Assembly: GCF_004365915.1 (NCBI RefSeq)
Contig: NZ_SODI01000001.1
Coordinates: 2,046,001 to 2,110,000, forward strand
Direction of reading: 5' to 3'
DNA: 64,000 bases
Source: Cryobacterium psychrophilum
GTDB lineage: Bacteria > Actinomycetota > Actinomycetes > Actinomycetales > Microbacteriaceae
A program made the translations under genes and the position numbers. The notes beneath the pieces are model-generated. The model did no database searches. It was given only the letters and a program-made list of their open reading frames with translations, and was not told where the DNA came from. Every line of letters begins with the position of its first letter. The stretch's first letter is position 1. Shown piece by piece: positions 1 through 6,799 of this stretch.

Positions 1-1152
1 CAGTCCACACTGCAGGAAGCCGAGCGCACCCACACCGAACTGGCCGCAATCGGCATGGAACGCCAGTACCTGGTGGTGAATGGAATCCTCCCCGATGACG
101 TCGTGGGTGCCGACCCCCTGACCGTGTCCATCCACGACAGTGAAAGCCGTGCCGTGGCGGAGCGATCCGAGGCGTTGAAGGCGCTGCCGACGGACTACAT
201 CGAACTCAAGAACGACAACATGGTGGGCCTGCCCGCGCTGAGAAGCCTGCTTCAGGCCGGAAACTCTCCGACTGAGGCAGTGCATTCCTCACTGGGCACG
301 ACAATCGCGCCGCTATCGGCGCTGGTGGACGAGATCGCGGCCGGAGGCCACGGACTCATCATGCTCATGGGAAAGGGCGGCGTCGGCAAGACCACCATGG
401 CGGCGGCCATCGCCGTGGCCTTGGCCGAACGCGGACTGCCTGTGCACCTGACGACGACGGATCCCGCCGCACACCTGGCGGACACCCTGCGCGGCGCCGT
501 GGAGAACCTTGCGGTCTCCCGCATCGATCCCGCTGTTGAAATCCAGCGGTATGCCGCCGACGTCATGCGCAGCAAAGGCGCCCACCTCGACGAACAGGGG
601 CGGGCGATGCTGAAGGAGGACCTCCGTTCACCCTGTACCGAGGAAATCGCAGTCTTCCAGGCGTTCTCACGCGTCATCCGGGAAGCGAAGACCAAGTTCG
701 TGGTGATGGACACGGCCCCAACCGGCCATACCCTGCTCCTCCTGGACGCGACCGGCTCATACGACCGTGAAGTCAAGCGTCAGGTCGGGAGCACGATGCA
801 TGTCACCACGCCGATGATGAAGCTGCAGGACCCTGAGCAAACGAAGGTGCTGCTCGTGACCCTGGCCGAAACCACACCGGTGCTCGAGGCCGCCGAGCTG
901 CAGGAGGACCTCCGCCGTGCCGGCATCAAGCCGTGGGCCTGGATCGTCAACAACTCGATCGCGGCCGCGGCGCCCACGTCCGCCTTCCTCCGGGCACGGT
1001 CAGCCAATGAGGTGGCCGAAATCACGCAGGTCACGGAGAACTACGCGGACCGGCTGGCACTTGTTCCCTTGCTTCCCGTCGAACCCGTCGGCATTCCCGC
1101 CCTGCGCGCATTGGGGCACTCCCGCTTCGTCCGGATAGCAGCAGACGCATAG
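1..1152 (+). CDS. arsA: ArsA-type arsenical pump-driving ATPase, C-terminal part (cut by window edge)
   Basis: The reading frame is already open at base 1, so this is the 3' part (383 codons) of a longer gene; the ATG at 55 is internal. ArsA ATPases have two tandem P-loop halves that power arsenite/antimonite export through ArsB or Acr3 at the membrane. Visible here are the junction after the first half, then a second half with the deviant Walker A GKGGVGKTT (bases 370-396) and the ArsA signature DTAPTGHT (bases 709-732). The C-terminal WAWIVNNS segment is also typical of ArsA. The metal-binding cysteines and the first ATP site cannot be fully judged because the 5' part is missing. The partner permease and ArsR/ArsD would lie upstream, outside the window. 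A Get3-like role is less likely given the two-half layout. Confidence 0.9.
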   Translation, partial: QSTLQEAERTHTELAAIGMERQYLVVNGILPDDVVGADPLTVSIHDSESRAVAERSEALKALPTDYIELKNDNMVGLPALRSLLQAGNSPTEAVHSSLGTTIAPLSALVDEIAAGGHGLIMLMGKGGVGKTTMAAAIAVALAERGLPVHLTTTDPAAHLADTLRGAVENLAVSRIDPAVEIQRYAADVMRSKGAHLDEQGRAMLKEDLRSPCTEEIAVFQAFSRVIREAKTKFVVMDTAPTGHTLLLLDATGSYDREVKRQVGSTMHVTTPMMKLQDPEQTKVLLVTLAETTPVLEAAELQEDLRRAGIKPWAWIVNNSIAAAAPTSAFLRARSANEVAEITQVTENYADRLALVPLLPVEPVGIPALRALGHSRFVRIAADA

Positions 1153-1157
1153 GCTGC

Positions 1158-1173
1158 ACCCGCGGCCGCGGGT
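1158..1173. terminator. 16-bp perfect palindrome after arsA
   Basis: The sequence ACCCGCGGCCGCGGGT lies six bases past the arsA stop. It could fold as a short GC-rich hairpin terminator, but there is no T-tract, so the role is uncertain. Confidence 0.3.
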
Positions 1174-1372
1174 CTCGGTAGTGAAACTTTCGATCTCCAT
1201 TTTCGTGAGTCGCGCTACCATGCGAGCACGTTCCGGGAAACGCACAACAACATGATCCTCGGCGCCGTGCGGCTCAGCAAGGCAAGGGGCTTGGCCGCAC
1301 AACCGGGCCGGCAGAAAAGGGGAGTGGCGTAGGAGTGAGGCGAGCGATGCGGCGGGCCCTCACGAGTACCGG

Positions 1373-1959
1373 GTGCGCGAGATTATCACGGTGTTCGTGC
1401 TGTCGGTGACGGCGGTGCTGACGGCGTGGTGCGGGTGTGAATCCTCCAAATGGGGCGGCGAGATGTCGATCGATTTCAGTCAGGCATCCTCCGCCCGTAT
1501 CCAGGCCACCGACTACGACGGGCAAGCCCGTGATGCCCGGCAAATCGACGTCGCCAGCTACCTCCAATGGATCGAAGCGACCGCTGACGAGCTCCCCCAG
1601 CGCGCCCAATATTACGAGGACCGGTTCACTCCGACATTCGCCGTTGCCTTCGACGCGTGGGAAGCCGGCGATAGGGAGGAAGCCTTCCCATTCGTCCTCG
1701 ACGAATACGTGCCAGAAGGAACCGCGGAAGCGGCGGAGATGAATGCGACCCCGGATGCCCGTTTCGCGGACGCGCTCAAGAGTAACCAGCGCGGCGACAA
1801 CTATTCCCTGCTCACGGTCCTGTTCGCGCTCGTGCTGTTCCTGACCGCGATGTCGCAAAGGAACAACAGCGAGTGGGCGCCCGGGCCCTCCTCGGTCTCG
1901 GCGCCGCCGTCAGTATCAGGGGAGTGGTCCTCATGCTCACGTTCCCGATCAAGATCTGA
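1373..1959 (+). pseudogene. Small membrane protein, broken by an apparent one-base frameshift
   Basis: The frame opening at GTG 1373 (or an in-frame upstream codon; no clear ribosome binding site) gives an N-terminal membrane helix. A polar domain rich in acidic and aromatic residues follows (EDRFTPTFAVAFDAWEAGD), then a second helix near bases 1800-1850. The predicted sequence then turns into low-complexity Ser/Arg. From about base 1882 the next frame reads RALLGLGAAVSI followed by VVLMLTFPIKI and a stop at 1957-1959, a clear third membrane helix. The simplest reading is one missing base near 1875-1885, either a real mutation or a sequencing error. The intact product would be a three-helix membrane protein of about 195 residues that I cannot name. 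Function unknown. Confidence 0.6.
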
Positions 1960-1979
1960 CCAGGAACCCCGGGATTCCT

Positions 1980-2600
1980 TTACGCGCGAGGGCGGAAGTC
2001 GCGCGGCCAGTCGGCCGTGCGGATGCGGCGGATCTGCTTGATCTGGCCCATGGTGCCCCACTCGTCGAGGCCCAGTCGGGAGAGCGGATCCAGCAGATCA
2101 ATGCGCGGGTGGTCTCCGTCAAGTACGTCCGTACTGATGGCCGCGTGGGTCACCAGCCCGAAGACGAGGGTGCAGTCGCCCATGCGGATGGTTTCGTGCA
2201 GGCGGCACTCCAGGGCGGTGGGGGACTCCTTCACCCTCGGGCTCGATACGGTGCGGCTCGGCTCACGGGTGAGACCGGCCCGGTCGAACTCGCTCACGTC
2301 GGGTTCGAACGCTGTTGCGGTGGCGTTGATCTCCTCGAAGAGGGAGGCCGGGCTGAAATTGACCACGAAGTCCCCGGTGGCCTCGATGTTGCGCAGGGTG
2401 TCCTTCTCGCCCACCGACGTGAACTGGATGATGGGCGGAGTCACCGAGGCCACCGTGAAGAACGAATGCGGTGCAAGGTTGTGCACCCCGGTGGCCGAGG
2501 TACTCGAGACCCACGCGATCGGGCGAGGAACAACCACAGACGTCAACAGGCGATAGAAATCCCGCGAGGGCAGCTGGGCCGGATCAAAGTGTGTGCGCAT
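1980..2600 (-). CDS. Flavin reductase-like FMN-binding protein
   Basis: The 206-residue product matches the flavin reductase-like split-barrel family (DIM6/NTAB type). It has the N-terminal segment with PRPIAWVSS, followed by HNLAPHSFF, and the ATGDFVVNF motif that contributes to the FMN site. Members use NAD(P)H to reduce flavin for partner monooxygenases, or are FMN-binding proteins of unknown partner. No monooxygenase gene is adjacent, so the partner is not evident. The start ATG at 2600 has no ribosome binding site but is preceded by TAGCCT and seven bases, consistent with a leaderless transcript. Cytosolic. Confidence 0.85.
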   Translation of the reverse strand: MRTHFDPAQLPSRDFYRLLTSVVVPRPIAWVSSTSATGVHNLAPHSFFTVASVTPPIIQFTSVGEKDTLRNIEATGDFVVNFSPASLFEEINATATAFEPDVSEFDRAGLTREPSRTVSSPRVKESPTALECRLHETIRMGDCTLVFGLVTHAAISTDVLDGDHPRIDLLDPLSRLGLDEWGTMGQIKQIRRIRTADWPRDFRPRA

Positions 2601-2607
2601 GTTCCAC

Positions 2608-2613
2608 AGGCTA
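2608..2613 (-). promoter_or_regulatory. -10 box of leaderless flavin reductase gene
   Basis: TAGCCT on the minus strand lies seven bases before the ATG at 2600. It fits the actinobacterial TAnnnT -10 pattern for a transcript beginning at the start codon. Confidence 0.5.
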
Positions 2614-2642
2614 ACGGCTGGTCGTGCGCCCAGAACTCGGGC

Positions 2643-2897
2643 CTAGTCGGCGTCCGACTCGCGCGCGGTGTCGACGGCCGCCGACGCCTGATCCACGAGG
2701 GCCTCGACCTTGCTCTGCGCCACTGCCGCTGCATCCTTCGCCGCCTGCTCCGTCTGCGAGATCACCTTCTGCAGATTGGGGTCGCTCCAGGCATGTTGGG
2801 CCTTCGCTGACAGCGCCGCGGCGGCGCGCCTGCCGGCCCTGGACGCGAGCAACAGGCCGGTGGCGACGCCAACGAAGAAGATCATTCCGTTTTTCAT
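2643..2897 (-). CDS. Small YtxH-like membrane-anchored protein
   Basis: An 84-residue protein. Residues about 4-19 form a glycine-rich membrane segment (GMIFFVGVATGLLLA) directly followed by the basic RAGRRAAA stretch. The rest is an alanine-rich amphipathic helix that may form a coiled coil (VISQTEQAAKDAAAV). This is the layout of YtxH-type proteins, small envelope proteins often linked to general stress. The start ATG is supported by GGAGG about eight bases upstream. A second protein of the same style is encoded at 49487. The biochemical role is unknown. Confidence 0.7.
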   Translation of the reverse strand: MKNGMIFFVGVATGLLLASRAGRRAAAALSAKAQHAWSDPNLQKVISQTEQAAKDAAAVAQSKVEALVDQASAAVDTARESDAD

Positions 2898-3029
2898 TCC
2901 TGAACCTCCGAGTCACGCTGATTCTGATCCTGCAACCGTAATGTCGTCGTCGAATCCGCTCAAGGGATTGACAAGCAGAACATAATCTAGAGGGATGCAC
3001 CCCGTCGAAGCACAGATTCTGGAGCCGAA

Positions 3030-3674
3030 TTGACCCACGCGTATGAACTGCACGTCGACCTCCTGGCGCAATGCTTCTGCTGCCGGTCGCGGCAGCCGTT
3101 CAACTTCACGTCAGCGACCGACCAGGTTGTGTGCTCGTTCTGCACCCGTCACGTCGGCTCCGATAAGTCGGAGCGTCGGGACCAGGACCATCTGCGTCTC
3201 TGGGTCGAAATTTTCAGCGACGAGCAGGCGATGCACCGGGCCTATGTGGCGGCCACGCAGCAGGGCATCGCCGAGCGGGACGCGACGATCGAGGACCTGT
3301 CCTCGCGGGTCACGGAACTCGCCGACCTCGTGGCAGGGCAGTTCGACGAAACCCCCAGCGACGGCGTGCGCGGCCTGCTGCAGAACGACCTGGTCAAGCG
3401 TGCGGAGCGTAAGACCGAGCTGGCCTCCCGTCAGATCGACTGGGCCATGGCCGTGATCTGGCGCCTGAGCGTGTTGCATCACGACGACGCGGACAAGCCG
3501 CTGTATTGCGTGTGCGGGCGCCGTGCCCCGAGTTGCGCGGAGGCGAAGGCCATCGACCCCGTGCGCACGGCGGTCACCGACTGGGAGAAGAAGAACGAGC
3601 GTTTGCTGCTGGGCGGCAAACGACACGGCCTGCCCGATGACCACCCCGCGGTGACCACCGGACGACTCGCTTAG
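3030..3674 (+). CDS. Unrecognised cysteine-rich (zinc-ribbon-like) coiled-coil protein
   Basis: I do not recognise the 214-residue product. The N-terminus carries two cysteine pairs, Cys15/Cys17-Cys18 and Cys35-x-x-Cys38, with a following His41, which suggests a small zinc ribbon. Residues about 70-105 form a charged heptad-like helix. A second cysteine cluster (YCVCGRR then SCAEAK) lies near residues 160-170. The start is TTG with GGAG at 3021-3024 placed six bases upstream. The 3' end overlaps the convergent transporter gene by four bases. Nucleic-acid or protein binding is plausible from the ribbon alone; nothing more specific can be claimed. Confidence 0.7.
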   Translation: MTHAYELHVDLLAQCFCCRSRQPFNFTSATDQVVCSFCTRHVGSDKSERRDQDHLRLWVEIFSDEQAMHRAYVAATQQGIAERDATIEDLSSRVTELADLVAGQFDETPSDGVRGLLQNDLVKRAERKTELASRQIDWAMAVIWRLSVLHHDDADKPLYCVCGRRAPSCAEAKAIDPVRTAVTDWEKKNERLLLGGKRHGLPDDHPAVTTGRLA

Positions 3675-5140
3675 CCGAGAGGCTGCGTGCTGAGCCGAGC
3701 GCGACCCACGAGGAACGCGAGGGGAATCGCGAACACGGAGATGACCGCGCCGTAGACGAACGCCGCGTGAACGCCCGCCGCGGTGGCGGTGGCCTCTGAC
3801 GCACCGTCGGCGATCAGGCCGGCCGATTGCGCCGACAAGACGGCGATGAACAGCGCGGTTCCGATCGCGGCCGCGAGCTGCTGAACGGTTCCGACCACGG
3901 CGCTGCCGTGCGAGTACAGTTCGGGCGTGAGGGACGCGAGGCTCGAGGTGAACAGCGGCGTGAAGATGAGCGCCAGGCCGGCGCTGAGTGCGATATGGGC
4001 GGCCATGAGCAGTGAGGGAGCGGTTGATGCTCCCATGAGCGTCATGGACCAGAGGGCCGCGCTGACAAAAATGGATCCGGGAACCAACAGGACCGTCGGA
4101 CCGAATCGGTCGTAGACGCGACCGACGAACGGTGCGAGAACGCCCATGGTGATTCCGCCGGGAAGCAGAAGCAGGCCGGTGGACAAGGCATCGAGGCCCA
4201 GCACGGTCTGCATGTAGATCGGCAGCAGGATCAGGGTCCCGAACAGGGCGATCATGCTCAGGCCGAGCATGACAATGGCGATCGTGAACGTACTCGACCG
4301 GAAGGTGCGCAGGTCGAGCAGCGCACGATCCGAACGCTGCAGGCTGACCTGACGAAGCACGAAGGCCACGAGGGCCAGCGCACCGATGACCAGGGAAATG
4401 ACCCCCACATAGGCACCCGATTCGCCCGTGGAACCCAGGTTGCTGAGTCCGTAGATCAGGCCACCGAAGCCGAAGGCCGAAAGAATGATGGAGAGGGTGT
4501 CGATCGGCACCGTGCGCGGGGTTGTCACGTTCTGGATCCTCCCGGCGCCGAACAGCAGCGCACCGACGGCAATCGGCAGAACCAAAATGAACATCCAACG
4601 CCAGTCGAGCACGCTCAGGATGACGCCCGAGATGGTGGGCCCGATGGCCGGGGCAACCGAGATGACGATGGAGATGTTTCCCATCGTCTTACCGCGAGAG
4701 GCGGGTTCAACGAGCATCATGACCGTGGTCATGAGCAACGGCAGCATGATGGCCGTTCCGCTGGCCTGCACCACGCGGCCCACGAGGAGAACCTCAAATC
4801 CGGGCGCGATGGCTGCGATGAGGGTTCCGAGGCTGAACAGGGACATGGCAGCGATGAAGACCGGCCTGGTGTGGAAGCGCTGCAGCAGGAACCCGGTGAT
4901 GGGGATGACCACGGCCATGGTGAGCATGAAGGCGGTCGTCAACCATTGGGCCGTGGATGCCGTGATGCTGAGATCCGTCATCAGGTGCGGGAGGGCCACA
5001 CCCATGATCGTTTCATTCAGGATGACGATGAAGGCCGAGGTCAGCAGGATTCCGATGACGAGGCGATTGCGCTTTGAGTCATCGGCGATCGGAGCCGCGT
5101 CGGCTGTCGCGGGCGGCTGCGAAAGGGTTCGTTCGGTCAT
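3671..5140 (-). CDS. DHA2-family MFS multidrug transporter
   Basis: This 489-residue membrane protein has the repeated hydrophobic segments of a 14-helix drug:H+ antiporter of the EmrB/QacA type. The N-terminal half contains the family-typical stretch ALPHLMTDLSITASTAQW, and the segment SGTAIMLPLLMT corresponds to the motif around helices 4-5. Such proteins export cationic or hydrophobic drugs using the proton gradient; the substrate cannot be predicted. The ATG is preceded by AGGA six bases upstream. It follows the lipoprotein gene at 5244 in the same direction with about 100 bases between, so co-transcription is possible. Confidence 0.88.
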   Translation of the reverse strand: MTERTLSQPPATADAAPIADDSKRNRLVIGILLTSAFIVILNETIMGVALPHLMTDLSITASTAQWLTTAFMLTMAVVIPITGFLLQRFHTRPVFIAAMSLFSLGTLIAAIAPGFEVLLVGRVVQASGTAIMLPLLMTTVMMLVEPASRGKTMGNISIVISVAPAIGPTISGVILSVLDWRWMFILVLPIAVGALLFGAGRIQNVTTPRTVPIDTLSIILSAFGFGGLIYGLSNLGSTGESGAYVGVISLVIGALALVAFVLRQVSLQRSDRALLDLRTFRSSTFTIAIVMLGLSMIALFGTLILLPIYMQTVLGLDALSTGLLLLPGGITMGVLAPFVGRVYDRFGPTVLLVPGSIFVSAALWSMTLMGASTAPSLLMAAHIALSAGLALIFTPLFTSSLASLTPELYSHGSAVVGTVQQLAAAIGTALFIAVLSAQSAGLIADGASEATATAAGVHAAFVYGAVISVFAIPLAFLVGRARLSTQPLG

Positions 5141-5243
5141 TCAGGGTCCTGTCAATGGTGCGGCCGCGGCCGCGACTGCGGTGGAGACGGTGCGCAGCGC
5201 CATCGCCCACGCACTCCTAAGCCAGCGTTGAGCGGGGTGTGCT

Positions 5244-6704
5244 TTATTCCTGATCCGAGACCGGGGTCACCGAAATGGAGCGGAACTCCACCGGGGGGCC
5301 GGCGTAGTAGTTCTTGCAGAGCCAGAAGTATTGTCCCCGGTACGACGTGTCGGAGCTGTCGAGCGACCAGCCGACGCCATCCACTCGGGAAACGCGGATG
5401 CCGCCGGGTGTCACGGTGATCTGCAGGCGAATCCACTGCCCGGGCCGGGTGGCAGCGGTGCGGATAGCGCCCAGAGAGGCCCCTCGCTTGGTCTGGGCCG
5501 CCCGGCTGAACAGTTCGACGCGGCCGCTCGCGCGCACCGTCACGTGGTACCCGGGCGTGTCCCCGACGATGCGCACACGATAGGGACGGTCGTCGGGCGT
5601 CCCGAAGGCAATCCCGGCGTGGTCGGAGGAATCCGGAGGAAGCTCGCTCGGCCAGCGCATCTCGAATGTCAACGTGTACGCGTCGGCCGGGACTGGGCAC
5701 AGCGAGCCCATCAGGTAGCTCTGTGTTCCCTTGGCCGAGATCGCGATGGACGCCGTCTCCGCCGTGATCACCGGCTGCAGCTCTGTGCCCTTGTCCATGG
5801 TCCATGGGAGGTCGCCGGGGGCACGCAGGCCCGACGCAAAGGCATCCGTGGTGGCCGACGGCACCGCCGTGGAGGCGTACGGCACGTTGGAGCACATCAT
5901 GCCGGTCACGCCCAGGCTCAGCATGCGGTCGCGCATGGATCGGTAGTGAATGGGCCAGGCGACGACCGGTTTGCCGAGCGCCACCACCTGCGCGATCTCG
6001 GCATCGGTGGCCGAATGCTCGACGCCGAGGTAGTCATGCGCTGCGCCGAGTTCTTCCGCCCTGGCATAGAGGTCCTTGGTGAAGTACCCCCAGGTTTTGT
6101 ATCCGGCCGCCAGGATGGCCGCTGGAGGCTCGTATTCCACCGATTGCTTCCACACGAAATGCGAGGTCGCCTCCGGAAAACTCTTCATGAGGCTGACCAG
6201 CTGCGGCTGGTGGGTGCCCTGTTTGTCTTCGATAAAGACGACGTTCTGGTGGGCGACGGCGGTGAGAACATCGTCGAGTCGGGGGATGGGTTGCAGGGCG
6301 GCGGACGGCCCGAGCCATTCCCTGGCGTCGTTGTGCAGACCTGACAGCGTGTCCCAGGAGGTCTCGGCGATCACCAGTTGCTCTCCCGTCATGCGTGTCG
6401 TCGTGGCGTCGTGATGACACAGCAGCACGCCGTCGGAACTCGCGCCGACCGACACCTCCACGGCTGGCGCCCCGAAGGCAATCGAGCGGGTATAGGCGTC
6501 GAACGTGTGCTCCACCCAGTTGTCCCCGGAGCCCCGGTGCGCGATGAAAACCGGGGCGGTTGCGAACAACACGTCGAGGGGGTTGGGGCCAACGGATGCC
6601 GTGGGTGTTGGCGACGCGATCGGCGGCGGGGCCGCGGACTGGCACGCCGTGAGCGCGAACGTCGTCGCCCCGAGCCACAGAAACTGCCGCCGATTCAGGG
6701 GCAC
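5244..6704 (-). CDS. Glycerophosphodiester phosphodiesterase-like Tat lipoprotein with C-terminal beta-sandwich domain
   Basis: The 486-residue product begins with a twin-arginine motif (RRQFLWLG) and a lipobox ending at Cys21 (ALTAC), so it should be exported folded and lipid-anchored outside the cell. Residues about 50-290 resemble the GDPD TIM barrel: HRG at 56-58, VEHT in place of the usual PENT, Glu83, and the HHD motif near 97-99. The family's E-x-D metal pair reads E-V-S here, so one usual metal ligand is replaced. Residues about 300-486 look like a LamG/DUF1080-type beta sandwich, possibly for binding polymer. The likely role is phosphodiester or teichoic-acid-like polymer turnover, but activity is uncertain given the altered site. 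Start GTG with GAGG eight bases upstream. Confidence 0.75.
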   Translation of the reverse strand: MPLNRRQFLWLGATTFALTACQSAAPPPIASPTPTASVGPNPLDVLFATAPVFIAHRGSGDNWVEHTFDAYTRSIAFGAPAVEVSVGASSDGVLLCHHDATTTRMTGEQLVIAETSWDTLSGLHNDAREWLGPSAALQPIPRLDDVLTAVAHQNVVFIEDKQGTHQPQLVSLMKSFPEATSHFVWKQSVEYEPPAAILAAGYKTWGYFTKDLYARAEELGAAHDYLGVEHSATDAEIAQVVALGKPVVAWPIHYRSMRDRMLSLGVTGMMCSNVPYASTAVPSATTDAFASGLRAPGDLPWTMDKGTELQPVITAETASIAISAKGTQSYLMGSLCPVPADAYTLTFEMRWPSELPPDSSDHAGIAFGTPDDRPYRVRIVGDTPGYHVTVRASGRVELFSRAAQTKRGASLGAIRTAATRPGQWIRLQITVTPGGIRVSRVDGVGWSLDSSDTSYRGQYFWLCKNYYAGPPVEFRSISVTPVSDQE

Positions 6705-6799
6705 GGCGGTACCTCAGACTCCCTGGCGCCGTCGGGGCACCCAGCCAGAATCTACTCCCCGACCGCCTGCCCGTCGAGTCCCCGAGTTGGCACCGCGCC

